A stretch of DNA of 64,000 bases from Kitasatospora sp. NBC_01287 (GCF_026340565.1 NZ_JAPEPB010000001.1:8406001-8470000); one strand, 5' to 3'. Positions 17,573 to 26,671 are shown, counted from the first letter of the stretch. The notes: generated from the letters alone by a model not told the origin. A program made the numbers and translations.

Positions 17573-17913
17573 GGCTCCTCCAGACGCTCGCGGCCCGGTC
17601 CGGCAGCCGGCGGCCACCGCTCCCGGTCGCCCTCGGTGCCGGCGACGGACTGGCGGCACCCCCACCTCTAAACTCCAACTCCGCGCCCAGGTGCCCGCAA
17701 CCGGGGGCCAGCGGCCGCTCCGCACCGGTCCCAGCTGCTGACGCCGGCTGCCGACCCCCTGCGGTCGGAACGCACTCCTCCCGGTGGCCCAAGGGGCGTC
17801 GGGCTCGGCACGGGACGAGAATTGCTGTGCGCGGACATGTCTCAATTCGCGGCGGTCGCGGCGGTCACGCTGATGCCGATCGATGCGGTCCCGCCACCAC
17901 CACGGGAGCAGGA
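17573..17913. other. divergent intergenic region, no gene seen
   Basis: A 341-bp spacer between the small hydrophilic protein gene and the GreA-like gene. It should hold both promoters. I see no convincing paired hexamers, RNA gene or long repeat; only a GGCGGTCGC duplication near 17851-17867. Confidence 0.5.
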
Positions 17914-18396
17914 ATGACTGGTATCCCCGAGCCGATCAGCCCTGAGGCCCGCCGGGCGCTCGAACAGGAACTCGCCGACCTGCGCGCCGAACGCGACGCG
18001 GTCGCGGCGACCCTGCAGGGCAACGACGCCGACTCACCCGGCGACCAGGCCGACCAGGCCGACGAACTGCAGCGTGCTGGTGAGGCAGCACGCCTTGACG
18101 CCGGGATCGCCGAGATCACCTCGCGGCTGAGCGAGGCGGCCGTGGCCGCCGCGCCGCGCCAGGACGTGATCGGGGTGGGCAGCAGCTTCACCGTGTCGTT
18201 CGCCGACGGCACGCGGGAGTCCTTCCAGCTCGGTGAGCTGGCCAACGAGCTGGACCAGGGCCTGTTGACGGCCGACAGCCCGCTCGGCCACGCGCTGCTC
18301 GGCCACCGGGCCGGTGACTCGGTGAGCTACGACACCCCCGTCGGGCGGGCCAGCGCGGTGGTGGAGTCCGTCGGCGATCCGCCCAGCAGCGGCTGA
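17914..18396 (+). CDS. GreA/GreB-family elongation-factor-like protein
   Basis: A 160-residue protein; ATG 17914 follows GGGAGCAGGA. Residues about 10-80 form the expected coiled coil (ARRALEQELADLRAERDAVA), and residues 85-160 the FKBP-like domain with SFTVSFADGTRESFQLGE, SPLGHALLGHRAGDSVSYD and a closing strand. GreA rescues backtracked RNA polymerase by inserting its coiled-coil tip into the secondary channel. Here the tip carries an Asp-rich DADSPGDQADQAD loop. The gene lacks the usual neighbours of the main greA and is probably an accessory paralogue. Confidence 0.85.
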   Translation: MTGIPEPISPEARRALEQELADLRAERDAVAATLQGNDADSPGDQADQADELQRAGEAARLDAGIAEITSRLSEAAVAAAPRQDVIGVGSSFTVSFADGTRESFQLGELANELDQGLLTADSPLGHALLGHRAGDSVSYDTPVGRASAVVESVGDPPSSG

Positions 18397-18459
18397 GCGG
18401 TCCGACCGAGTACGGCGTCGACCCGCCGACCGCGTGCCGGCCCGCCGCCACGGCGCCGC

Positions 18460-18498
18460 GAGTGTCGTGGCCGAGTGTCGTGGCCGAGTGTCGCGGCC
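18460..18498. repeat. 13-bp tandem repeat, 3 copies
   Basis: GAGTGTCGTGGCC occurs three times (one base changed in the last copy) in the 240-bp gap upstream of the ABC-2/YhgE-like gene. Confidence 0.85.
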
Positions 18499-18636
18499 GC
18501 CCGTGCTCGCCCGCGGCGTCTATCGTCGTGCTGCGACCGTGGTCGTGCGCTCCTCGGCGGCGTGCAAGTCCGTCGTGGGCATCCCTACCCGCCGCTGGCC
18601 CCTCTTCGGAACGGACCACCGAGCCACAGGAGTTGC

Positions 18637-19953
18637 GTGGCCTCCGCGATGCCTCCGCGCCTGCCGTCCCTCGACACGCGTGCGGCGGTGCTGCTGCGTC
18701 GGGGGAAGCTCTGGCTCGTCCCGAGCGTGCTCAGTGGTTTGGTCGCGTTGCTGCTCTCGCTGCTGTACATGGGCGGCATCCTGACCCCCACCAGCAGCCT
18801 GCGCCACCTGCCCATCGCCCTGGTGAACGCCGACACCGGCCCTGCGCTGCCCGGCGGGCGGGAGAACCTCGGCACCCAGCTGAGCGTCCAGGTCACCGCC
18901 GCCACCCCCGCCGGGCACGTCGCCTGGCGCCCGCTGACCCGGGCGCAGGCCGACGAGCAGCTCGCCTCCGGCAAGGTGTACGGCGCACTGGTGATCCCCG
19001 CCGACTTCACCGCCACCGTCACCGCGCTGACCACCAGCCGGGCCACGACCCGCCCCACCCTCACCGTGCTGACCAACCCCGGGGTGGGGAGCCTGGCCTC
19101 CTCGATCGCCTCCCAGATCACCCAGAGTGCGGCGCACCAGGGGTCGCTGGCCATCGGCCGACAGCTGACCGCCTCGCCGGCGGTCGCGGGCGACAGCTCC
19201 ACCGCAGGCTCCACCGCACGCGTGCTGCTCGCCGATCCGGTCCAGGTCGACACCGAGGTCGGCCATCCGATCGGCACGCACACCGGACTCGGCCTGAGCG
19301 CTTTCTACTACACCCTGCTGCTGGTGCTGGCGGGGTTCATCGGCGCGAACATCATCCACAACGGCGTGGACACCGCCCTCGGCTACGCCGACAGCGAGCT
19401 CGGCCCGTGGCACACCCGCCGTCCCACGGTGCCGATCAACCGCACCCAGACGCTGCTGCTGAAGATGGGGATGACCGCCGGGATCTCGCTCCTGACGACC
19501 GCGCTGATCCTGCTCGCCACGGTGGCGGTCCTCGGCATGGACGCGCCGCACCTGCTGCTGCTGTGGCTCTTCTCCTACTGCGCGTGCCTGGCGGTGGGCC
19601 TGGGCGTCCAGGCCATCAACGCCGCGTTCGGCGGCATCGGCCAGCTCGTGGCGATGTTCGTGTTCATCGCCCTGGCCCTGCCCTCCTCCGGTGCCACCAT
19701 CCCGCTGGAGGCCGTGCCGGGCTTCTACCGCTTCCTCGCCGTCTTCGAGCCGATGCGCCAACTCGCCGCCGGAGTGCGGGCGATCCTCTACTTCGACGCC
19801 CGCGCGGACGCCGGCCTCACCCGGGGCTGGATCATGATCGCGATCGGGTTCGCCGCCGCCCTGGTCTTCGGCTTCGGCATGACCCGCTACTACGACCGCC
19901 GAGGCCTGCGCCGTCTGACGCCCCAGCCTGCCCCCACGCCCCAGCCCGTCTGA
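18637..19953 (+). CDS. ABC-2 / YhgE-Pip-like (DUF3533 type) membrane protein
   Basis: About 438 residues. GTG 18637 follows AGGAG at 18628-18632 closely; ATG 18649 is the alternative. One membrane segment near 25-45 is followed by a 160-residue outer domain (LPIALVNADTGPALPGGREN is typical of YhgE/Pip proteins), then five C-terminal segments, including LSAFYYTLLLVLAGFIGANI, LLLLWLFSYCACLAVGLGVQ and GWIMIAIGFAAALVFGFGM. The design is that of ABC-2-like export permeases and the SNG1/DUF3533 group. No ATPase is adjacent, and substrate and partner are unknown. The tail is a PQPAPTPQPV repeat from a CCCCGACGCC-type DNA repeat that continues beyond the stop. Confidence 0.82.
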   Translation: MASAMPPRLPSLDTRAAVLLRRGKLWLVPSVLSGLVALLLSLLYMGGILTPTSSLRHLPIALVNADTGPALPGGRENLGTQLSVQVTAATPAGHVAWRPLTRAQADEQLASGKVYGALVIPADFTATVTALTTSRATTRPTLTVLTNPGVGSLASSIASQITQSAAHQGSLAIGRQLTASPAVAGDSSTAGSTARVLLADPVQVDTEVGHPIGTHTGLGLSAFYYTLLLVLAGFIGANIIHNGVDTALGYADSELGPWHTRRPTVPINRTQTLLLKMGMTAGISLLTTALILLATVAVLGMDAPHLLLLWLFSYCACLAVGLGVQAINAAFGGIGQLVAMFVFIALALPSSGATIPLEAVPGFYRFLAVFEPMRQLAAGVRAILYFDARADAGLTRGWIMIAIGFAAALVFGFGMTRYYDRRGLRRLTPQPAPTPQPV

Positions 19954-20093
19954 CGCCCCGGGCCGCCCCGACGCCCCGGCTTGCCCCGACGCCCCGGCCC
20001 GTCTGGCGCGCCGGCCCGTTTGCTGCGTGGCGGGACTGGGCGGCGGGGCCTCAGCGGTTGCCGGCCGGTCGGCGGCCGGTCGGCGGTCCCGGG

Positions 20094-21005
20094 TCAGCTC
20101 GGCCGGGCCGGAAGCGTACCCGCCTGGGCCGGGTCGGTCACCGCGGCGTGCGGATCGCCGGTGGTCCGGACCCGCTCGGCCACTTGGTCGGCGCTGAAGA
20201 CCAACTGCTCGGCCCGGCGGCAGCCGGCCACCTCCGACCACTCCAGCGGTGTCGAGACGGTGGGCTCCGGGCGGGCCCGCAGCGAGTACGCGGCCACCGT
20301 GGTCTTCGAGCTGTTGTTCTGCGACCAGTCCACGAAGACCCGCCCGGACCGCAGCTCCTTCGCCATCTGGTCCACCACCAGCTCCGGCAGTGCCGCGCGC
20401 AGCCGCCGGGCCAGCTCGCGGGCGTACCCCGCCACGCGTGCGGCCGGGGTCTCGCGCAGCGGCACGGTCAGGTGCAGCCCCTTGCTCCCGGTGGTCTTGG
20501 GCCAGCAGCGCAGCCCGTCCGCCGCCAGCAGCTCGCGCGCGGCCAGCGCCACCGCGCAGCACTCCACCACCCCCGTCCCCTCGCCGGGATCCAGGTCGAT
20601 GATCAGCCGGTCGTGGGTGCGGGGATCCGTGCGCCACTGCGGGACGTGGAACTCCAGGCAGCCCAGGTTCGCGGCCCAGAGCAGCGTCGGCAGGTCGGCC
20701 ACCACGGCCTGGCGCAGGACTTCATGACGGTGCGTCACCTCCAGGGCGGGCACCCAGTCCGGTGCGCCCGGCGGCACCCGCTTGGCCCAGAACCGCTGCC
20801 CCTCCACCCCCTCGGGCAGCCGCAGGAAGCTGGCCGGACGCCCGGCCAGCTGCGGCAGCAGGACGGGCGCGACCAGCGTGTAGTAGCGCAGCACGGCGGC
20901 CTTGGTGTAGCCGGTCCGCGGGTAGAGCACGCGGTCCAGGTGGGTCAGCCGCAGGCGCCGGCCGGCCACCTCGGTGACCGCGGCGGTGGGGTCGGGGTCG
21001 GGCAT
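20094..21005 (-). CDS. LigD-type polymerase/primase domain protein (bacterial NHEJ)
   Basis: A 303-residue stand-alone polymerase domain of the archaeo-eukaryotic primase superfamily, as in the Pol part of LigD. The start RLRLTHLDRVLYPRTGYTKA is diagnostic. The metal motif LIIDLDPG lies near 133-140, the nucleotide-binding TGSKGLHLTVPL near 171-182 and VFVDWSQNN near 221-229. These enzymes add ribonucleotides or fill gaps during end joining with Ku. No ligase, phosphoesterase or Ku gene is present in the window, so it must work with partners elsewhere. It is divergent from a PHP-domain gene with 71 bp between starts. Confidence 0.92.
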   Translation of the reverse strand: MPDPDPTAAVTEVAGRRLRLTHLDRVLYPRTGYTKAAVLRYYTLVAPVLLPQLAGRPASFLRLPEGVEGQRFWAKRVPPGAPDWVPALEVTHRHEVLRQAVVADLPTLLWAANLGCLEFHVPQWRTDPRTHDRLIIDLDPGEGTGVVECCAVALAARELLAADGLRCWPKTTGSKGLHLTVPLRETPAARVAGYARELARRLRAALPELVVDQMAKELRSGRVFVDWSQNNSSKTTVAAYSLRARPEPTVSTPLEWSEVAGCRRAEQLVFSADQVAERVRTTGDPHAAVTDPAQAGTLPARPS

Positions 21006-21076
21006 GCCTTCGATGGTGGCAGCCCGCCCGGCGAGTCGTCGGCGGCGCGCGGGACGGGCTGCCCGATGATGAGCGG

Positions 21077-22096
21077 GTGACGGACCCGATCACGACGCTG
21101 GAGCGGATCGCCTTCCTGCTGGAGCGGGAGCAGGCCTCCACCTACCGGGTCCAGGCCTTCCGCAAGGCGGCCGCGACCCTGCGCTCCCGCGCCGAACTGC
21201 CGCGCACCACCGCCGGACTGACCGCGCTCCCCGGGCTGGGCCCGGTCACCGCCGCCGTGGTCGTCGAGGCCCAGGCCGGCCGCACCCCCGACTACCTCGC
21301 CGAGCTGGAGGAGCGGGCCGCCGCCCCGCTCGCCGAGTTGGACGGCCCGGCCACCGCGCTGCGCCGGGCCCTGCGCGGGGACTGCCACCTGCACTCCGAC
21401 TGGTCGGACGGCGGCAGCCCGATCGAGCTGATGGCCCGCACCGCCCGCGACCTCGGCCACGACTGGGCCGTGCTGACCGACCACTCCCCGCGGCTGACCG
21501 TGGCCCGCGGCCTGAGCGCCGAACGGCTGCGCGAACAGCTCGCGGTGGTGGCCGAGGTGAACCGGGCGCTGGCGCCGTTCCGGCTGCTCACCGGGATCGA
21601 GTGCGACATCCTGGACGACGGCTCGCTCGACCAGGAGGACGAGCTGCTGGCCGAGTTGGACGTGGTGGTCGCCTCCGTGCACTCCAAGCTGCGGATGGCC
21701 GCCGAGCCGATGACGCGGCGCTTGCTGGCCGCCGTCAGCAACCCGCTGGTCGACGTGCTGGGCCACTGCACCGGCCGGCTGATCAGCGGCAAGCAGCGCC
21801 CGGAGTCGGTGTTCGACGCCGCCACGGTCTTCGCCGCCTGCGTCGAACACCGCACCGCCGTCGAGATCAACTCCCGCCCCGAGCGGTTGGACCCGCCGAG
21901 CCGCCTGCTCCGCCAGGCCGAGGAGGCCGGCTGCCTCTTCGCGCTCGACACGGACGCGCACGCGCCGGGCCAGCTCACCTGGCAGGACTACGGCTGCGCC
22001 CGGGCCGCCCGGGCGGGCGTCCCGGCCGAGCGGGTGATCACCACGTGGTCGGTGGACCAACTGCTGGACTGGACGCGGACGGGCCGGCGGCCGTAG
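21077..22096 (+). CDS. PHP-domain phosphoesterase with PolX-like helix-hairpin-helix N terminus
   Basis: A 339-residue protein from GTG 21077. Residues 1-85 resemble the N-terminal HhH region of family X polymerases (TYRVQAFRKAAATLRSR, GLTALPGLGPVTAAVV) but the nucleotidyltransferase core is missing. Residues about 98-335 are a PHP domain with metal-binding motifs DCHLHSDWSDGG near 102, VLTDHSPRLTVARGL, the Glu in LLTGIECDIL, ASVHSKL, LGHCTGRL and ALDTDAHAPGQL. PHP domains hydrolyse phosphate esters, and in bacterial PolX give 3'-5' exonuclease activity. Divergent pairing with the LigD-type polymerase suggests a role in end processing; this is inference. Confidence 0.88.
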   Translation: MTDPITTLERIAFLLEREQASTYRVQAFRKAAATLRSRAELPRTTAGLTALPGLGPVTAAVVVEAQAGRTPDYLAELEERAAAPLAELDGPATALRRALRGDCHLHSDWSDGGSPIELMARTARDLGHDWAVLTDHSPRLTVARGLSAERLREQLAVVAEVNRALAPFRLLTGIECDILDDGSLDQEDELLAELDVVVASVHSKLRMAAEPMTRRLLAAVSNPLVDVLGHCTGRLISGKQRPESVFDAATVFAACVEHRTAVEINSRPERLDPPSRLLRQAEEAGCLFALDTDAHAPGQLTWQDYGCARAARAGVPAERVITTWSVDQLLDWTRTGRRP

Positions 22097-22348
22097 CTGC
22101 GCTGGGTGCTTCGGTTCTGAACCATCCGGTTCTGGACGATCATGTTTTGGACGATCCGGTCTTGGTTCTTTGGGGCCTGGGTTCCTTTGGTTCCCGGGCT
22201 TTTCGGTTCTGGACCATCCAATTCTGGACCACACGATCCTGGGCGATCCAATTTGGGACCATCAGTTCCTTGACGATCAGATTTTAGATGATCCGGTTCT
22301 GGATAATCCTGCTCTGGACGACCTGGTCCGGGACGATCTGGTCCTCGA
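22097..22348. repeat. degenerate 15-bp repeat region, lower GC
   Basis: The whole convergent gap is built from diverged copies of a unit near GATCCGGTTCTGGAC. The plus strand reads as DPVLD-type pentapeptides (SVLDHPILDHTILGDP, FLDDQILDDPVLDNPALDD) and the minus strand as IVQNR-type ones (QNRIVQNMIVQNRMVQNR). No start with a ribosome binding site leads into it. It is clearly richer in A/T than the flanking genes. Confidence 0.75.
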
Positions 22349-24124
22349 CTATCCCGTCTTCGCCAGGTCGCCGCTGACGCCGTCGATCACCAGGTGGAGG
22401 GTGCCGTTCGCGTTGCGGGTGTATATCTGCGGCAGGGTGATCGCGATGCAGCCGCTGAGCCCGGTGGTCGGTTCGGAGGTGATGACCAAGCGCTCGGCGG
22501 CGGCGGAGGTCAGCGAGCCCACGTCGTCGCAGTAGGCGGTGCCGGGGCCGGTGTTGTTGTGAATGGTGGCGACCGGGTCGCCGACCTGGCCCTGGGCGAT
22601 GGTGATACGGAAGTCGGCCTGGGTGCTGAACTGCGGACTGCTGAGCTTGCCCTGCCAGGTGCCGAGGAAGGCGCTCGGCACCGCCCCGGCTGCCGCGGCC
22701 CCGGCCGCCGAGGGCGAGTCGGGCGCCGCCGGCGGGGCGGAGGTGCCCGGGTGTGTGCCGCTGCCGGGGGTGCCGGTGGCCGCGTTGAGGGTCGGTGCCT
22801 GCTGGTGGCTCTGCTGCTGCGTCGTGGCGGCGGTCGGGGTGCTCCCGTGATCGTCGGTCAGCCACACCGCCGTTCCCGCCACCGCCGCCGCGACGACCGC
22901 CGCGAGCAGCACGGTCAGCAGCCCGCGTCCACGTGGCGGTCGGCCGCCGGGCACCGCAGTGGGAAGTGCGCCGGGCGAGGGCGTGGGAGCGTACGTCGGA
23001 GCCGGGGGCGGTGTCGCCCCGTGCGCCGATCCGTGCGCCGCCCCGTGCACTGATCCAGGTGCTGATCCGGCCGTCCGGGTGAAGGCCGGCGCTGCCCGTC
23101 CCGTCCCGTCCAAGCCGGCCCCTGTCGCGTGCCCGCCGCCGATCTGTGGGGCGCCGATCCGTGGGTCGCCGATGTTCGAGCCGCCGATGTTCGAGCCGCC
23201 GGCCCCGGTGGCGCCGTCCAGGTCCAGCAGTTCGACCGCCAGCCGGGCCAGCGCCCCCGCGACCGGCGCCGGGAGCCAGTCGCGCCGCTCCAGCGCGAGC
23301 GCCGGCTCGCCGTCCGACGCGAGTGCGGCGCGCAGCTGAACCGGTGTCGGGCGCGCCTGCGGGTCCTTGGCCAGGCAGGCGGCGACCAGCGCCCGCAACG
23401 CGGGGTCGACCGAGCTCAGCCGTGCCAGGTCCGGCTCCTCGTGCAGCACCCGGTAGAGCAGCACGGGCGCGCTCACCCCCTCGCCGAACGGGGCGTCCCC
23501 GGTGGCCGCGTAGGCGAGCACGGCGCCGAGCGAGAAGATGTCGCTGGGTGGCCCGGCCAACAGCCCCTGGGCCTGTTCGGGGGAGAGGAACCCGGGGGAG
23601 CCGACGACGAAGCCGGACCGGGTGAGGGCGGTGGCGGCGTCCATCGCCCTGGTGATGCCGAAGTCGATCAGCCGTGGGCCGTCCAGCGCGAGCAGGACGT
23701 TGGACGGCTTCACGTCACGGTGCACCAGGCCCAGCCCGTGCACGGTGGCGAGCGCTTCCGCGAGCCCGAACCCGAGCGCGCGGACCGCCGCACCCGGCAG
23801 CGGGCCGAACTCGCGCACCGCCGTGCCCAGCGCGGGCCCGGCCACGTAGCCGGTGGCCACCCAGGGCTGCGGGCCCTCGGTGTCAGCGTCCAGCACAGGC
23901 GCCGTCCAGCGGCCGCCGACCTGCCGGGCGGCCGCCACCTCCTGGCGGAAGCGCACCCGGAACTCGTGGTCCGCCGCGTACTCGGCGCGCACCGTCTTCA
24001 CGGCCACCGTCCGCCCGCCGGCCGTCCGGCCCAGGTAGACCTGGCCCATCCCGCCCGCGCCCAGCCTGCGCAGCAGCCGGTACCCGCCCAACTGCCGCGG
24101 GTCCGCCGCCCCCAGCGCCTCCAT
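22349..24124 (-). CDS. transmembrane serine/threonine protein kinase (PASTA-less, PknB-type)
   Basis: A 591-residue protein. The kinase domain spans about 12-270: glycine loop RRLGAGGMGQVYLG, VAVKTV with the ATP-binding Lys, catalytic HRDVKPSNVLL near 134, RLIDFGITRAMD near 150, activation loop GSPGFLSPEQAQG, and APE-equivalent SPEQ. A Pro/Gly/Ala-rich linker of about 120 residues includes repeats such as NIGGSNIGDPRIG and HGAAHGSAHGAT. One membrane segment (LLTVLLAAVVAAAVAGTAVW) lies near 398-422. The outer part (GTWQGKLSSPQFSTQADFRI and later) has a beta-rich look and two Cys and is probably a ligand-binding domain. The stimulus and substrates are unknown. Confidence 0.92.
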   Translation of the reverse strand: MEALGAADPRQLGGYRLLRRLGAGGMGQVYLGRTAGGRTVAVKTVRAEYAADHEFRVRFRQEVAAARQVGGRWTAPVLDADTEGPQPWVATGYVAGPALGTAVREFGPLPGAAVRALGFGLAEALATVHGLGLVHRDVKPSNVLLALDGPRLIDFGITRAMDAATALTRSGFVVGSPGFLSPEQAQGLLAGPPSDIFSLGAVLAYAATGDAPFGEGVSAPVLLYRVLHEEPDLARLSSVDPALRALVAACLAKDPQARPTPVQLRAALASDGEPALALERRDWLPAPVAGALARLAVELLDLDGATGAGGSNIGGSNIGDPRIGAPQIGGGHATGAGLDGTGRAAPAFTRTAGSAPGSVHGAAHGSAHGATPPPAPTYAPTPSPGALPTAVPGGRPPRGRGLLTVLLAAVVAAAVAGTAVWLTDDHGSTPTAATTQQQSHQQAPTLNAATGTPGSGTHPGTSAPPAAPDSPSAAGAAAAGAVPSAFLGTWQGKLSSPQFSTQADFRITIAQGQVGDPVATIHNNTGPGTAYCDDVGSLTSAAAERLVITSEPTTGLSGCIAITLPQIYTRNANGTLHLVIDGVSGDLAKTG

Positions 24125-24567
24125 GTCGACACCGCTCCCCTCGCCGCCGTCGCGCCGCCGATCACTCGCCCGACGTCACGCCAGACGGTACCGGTAGCCG
24201 GGCCGGTTCCCGAACGCGGCGGCCGGGGCCGGGCAGCGGTTCTCCCGGCGCTGCCTCCTTTGACCTGTCGACGAATTGACAGATCGTCAGCGCACAGGTC
24301 CAGGAGTCGGGGCCGGCGGTCGGCCGGTCGGCCGGTCGGGCGGTCAGCGCTGGTCGGCTGCGGGCTGCGGGCTGCGGGCTGCGAGGTGCGGGCTCCGGGT
24401 GGGCTGCGGGCTCCGGGGTGCGACTGTGCGAATGATCGCGGAAAACCGGGGGAGGATCGGTGGTGTCCATGGTCGACCCGCGCTTGGCATGGTTGTCATG
24501 ACCGTTGACACTCGCACGCTCCGCTCCTTAGCGTGGGCGCCCCAGCTACCGGCCAGTAGGGATCAGC
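24125..24567. other. 443-bp divergent intergenic region with short repeats
   Basis: Between the kinase start and the enoyl-reductase-like gene. It holds GGTCGGCC-type repeats at about 24319-24345 and CGGGCTG-type repeats at about 24360-24420. No gene is visible. The promoter of the rightward gene is described separately. Confidence 0.6.
24505..24534 (+). promoter_or_regulatory. vegetative promoter of the enoyl-reductase-like gene
   Basis: TTGACA (24505-24510) and TAGCGT (24529-24534) are 18 bp apart, close to the consensus used by the main actinomycete sigma factor, with ATG 24568 about 33 bp downstream. Confidence 0.6.
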
Positions 24568-25782
24568 ATGCACTCCGAGCGCCCCTATGACCTCGTCCTG
24601 TTCGGCGCGACCGGCTTCACCGGTCGGCTCACCGCGGAGTACCTCGCCCGTGCCGTGCCCGAGGGCTGCCGCTGGGCCCTGGCCGGCCGCAGCCTCGACC
24701 GGCTGACCGAGGTGCGGCGCTCGCTCACCGCCATCGATCCCGCGCTCGCCGAACTGCCGTTGCTCACCGCCGATGCCGCCGACCGGACGGCGCTGCGGGA
24801 GGTGGCCGGTGCGGCCCGGGTGGTGATCTCCACCGTCGGTCCCTACCTGCGCCACGGCGAGCCGCTGGTCGCCGCCTGCGCCGACGCGGGCACCGACTAC
24901 GTCGACCTGACCGGCGAGCCCGAGTTCGTGGACCGGATGTACCTGCTGCACCACGCGCGGGCCAAGGCGAACGGCGCACGGCTGGTGCACGCCTGCGGCT
25001 TCGACTCGGTGCCGCACGACCTCGGGGTGCTCTTCACCGTGCGCACGCTGCCGGCCGGTACCAGGGACGCCCCGGTCGAGGTGCGCGGGTTCGTCCGGGC
25101 CGGCGGCACCTTCTCCGGCGGCACCTTCGCCTCGGCACTGACCGCGCTCTCCCGGCCGCGGGCCGCCGCCAGGGCCGCGCGCGAGCGCCGCGCGGTCGAG
25201 GAGCGCCCGGCCGGCCGGCGGATCCGCACCACGCCGGACCGTCCGCGCTGGTCCGACGACGCGCGGGCCTGGGCCTGGCCGTTGCCCACCATCGACGCGC
25301 AGGTGGTGGGCCGTTCGGCGGCCGCATTGCCGCTCTACGGACCCGACTTCCGGTACGGCCACTACGCCGCCGTCAAGCACCTGCCGGTCGCGCTCGGCGG
25401 CAGCGCGGGGATCGCGCTACTGCTCGCGGCGGCCCAACTGCCGGCCCTGCGCCGCGGGCTCTCGGCGCTGCGCAAGCCGGGGGAGGGGCCCAGTGCGGCG
25501 CGGCGGGCCGACTCCTGGTTCACCGTCAGGTTCGCGGCCGAGAGCGGTGGGGCGCGGGTCTGGACCGAGGTCGGCGGCGGCGATCCCGGATACACCGAGA
25601 CGGCGAAGATGCTGGCCGAGTCGGCGCTCAGCCTCGCCTTCGACGAGCTACCGGTGACGGCGGGGCAGGTGACGCCGGCCGTCGCCATGGGCGAGGCGCT
25701 GATCGAGCGGCTGCAGGCCGCCGGCATCCGTTTCAGGGTGCTGGTCAAGCCCCCGGCGAGGGCGCCACGCCGGGTGGTCTGA
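24568..25782 (+). CDS. saccharopine dehydrogenase-like / trans-acting enoyl reductase family protein
   Basis: A 404-residue protein from ATG 24568. The N-terminal Rossmann fold begins YDLVLFGATGFTGRLTAEYL with the dinucleotide-binding GATGFTG, followed by ALAGRS. VVISTVGPYLRHGEPLVAAC, YVDLTGEPEFVDRM and HACGFDSVPHDLGV are typical of the actinobacterial trans-acting enoyl reductase group that includes mycobacterial Rv2449c and Rv2953. The latter reduces a double bond made by a polyketide synthase. Other members act on unknown lipids. The central segment LALGGSAGIALLLAAAQLPA-like stretch near 275-295 is hydrophobic and may contact membrane. No polyketide or lipid genes are adjacent, so the substrate is unknown. 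Confidence 0.88.
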   Translation: MHSERPYDLVLFGATGFTGRLTAEYLARAVPEGCRWALAGRSLDRLTEVRRSLTAIDPALAELPLLTADAADRTALREVAGAARVVISTVGPYLRHGEPLVAACADAGTDYVDLTGEPEFVDRMYLLHHARAKANGARLVHACGFDSVPHDLGVLFTVRTLPAGTRDAPVEVRGFVRAGGTFSGGTFASALTALSRPRAAARAARERRAVEERPAGRRIRTTPDRPRWSDDARAWAWPLPTIDAQVVGRSAAALPLYGPDFRYGHYAAVKHLPVALGGSAGIALLLAAAQLPALRRGLSALRKPGEGPSAARRADSWFTVRFAAESGGARVWTEVGGGDPGYTETAKMLAESALSLAFDELPVTAGQVTPAVAMGEALIERLQAAGIRFRVLVKPPARAPRRVV

Positions 25783-25806
25783 GGTGGCCGGTCGAGCCAG
25801 GGCCTC

Positions 25807-25837
25807 TCTTTCGGATCTTTCGGATCCTTCGGATCCT
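25807..25837. repeat. short TTCGGATC repeat downstream of the enoyl-reductase-like gene
   Basis: Three near copies of CTTTCGGATC lie 25 bp after the stop codon at 25782. The rest of the 217-bp gap to the DUF1963 gene shows no gene. Confidence 0.6.
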
Positions 25838-25999
25838 GTCGGGCGCGCGACGTAACGGGCAGCCTGCCGAGCGCCGAAGGGGCCTCTCCTGGCGCGAGCC
25901 CTCCGGCAGTGCCGGATCCCGGCAAGGCGGCGGGCTTCGCGGTGGTGATGCGGGCAACCCGCCGCGGTGATGTCGCCACCGTTTGCCATGATGCCGGGC

Positions 26000-26671
26000 A
26001 TGGTGAGAACACTGCGTATCAAGGGCTTCTCCGAGACCGGCCGGCCGATCTCCACGCCGACCACCAAGTTCGGCGGCCAGCCCGGGTGGCTGGCAGGTCC
26101 GCAGTGGCCGATCAGCGCGGCGTGGGGTCGACCGATGCGGTTCGTCGGCCAGATCGAGTTGGGCCCGGTGATCGGAGCGGCCGGCCAGGGGAGGATGGCC
26201 TATGTCTTCGTGACCCATGCCGATCACGAAGAGGACTTCTTCGACCCCGACATCGTCGACCCCGATGGCGGTGAGAACGCGGTGATCGTGCAGCCGGGCG
26301 GCCACTATGCCGGTCCGGTGCGCCCGCTGGCGACCGGGCCCGGGCTGTACGGCGTCGACGGGTCGGAGGTGGAGTACACCGTCGACCTCCGCGCTGCCGA
26401 CGAGCCCGGTTCCGTGACGGATGAGGAACTCGAAGGCCTGCCCTCCACCGATCGAAGCCGCTACGTCGAGTTGACCGACGGCGACCAGATCGGCGGAACG
26501 CCGCTGTTCTTCCAGGGCGACGAGTGGCCGGACGGCGGCCCTTGGCGGCTGCTGCTGCAACTTGACTCGAACTGGCTGCCGTTCCACCTCGACCTGGGCG
26601 CGGCGCCGAGGCTTTTCGCCTTCGTGTCCGAGGACGGCACCGAGGGCAGGCTGCTCGTTCAGGACTCCTGA
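26000..26671 (+). CDS. DUF1963 (YwqG-like) family protein
   Basis: About 223 residues from ATG 26000; in-frame ATGs at 25988 and 25991 are alternatives, and no start has a strong ribosome binding site. Features of the family are the early GGQPGWLAGPQWP, RFVGQIELG, then FFQGDEWPDGGPWRLLLQLD and the closing strand RLFAFVSEDG. The protein is soluble and acidic. The family is widespread but has no established biochemical role. It is followed after 175 bp by a DUF4259 gene on the same strand. Confidence 0.82.
   Translation: MVRTLRIKGFSETGRPISTPTTKFGGQPGWLAGPQWPISAAWGRPMRFVGQIELGPVIGAAGQGRMAYVFVTHADHEEDFFDPDIVDPDGGENAVIVQPGGHYAGPVRPLATGPGLYGVDGSEVEYTVDLRAADEPGSVTDEELEGLPSTDRSRYVELTDGDQIGGTPLFFQGDEWPDGGPWRLLLQLDSNWLPFHLDLGAAPRLFAFVSEDGTEGRLLVQDS

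Noticed and set aside
22170-22535. 121-codon frame through the 15-bp repeats
   Set aside because: No ribosome binding site, and its second half is antisense to the kinase C terminus. Treated as repeat DNA.
24300-24420. GGTCGGCC and CGGGCTG repeats as a CRISPR array
   Set aside because: Units are short and directly adjoining with no spacers; simple tandem repeats.
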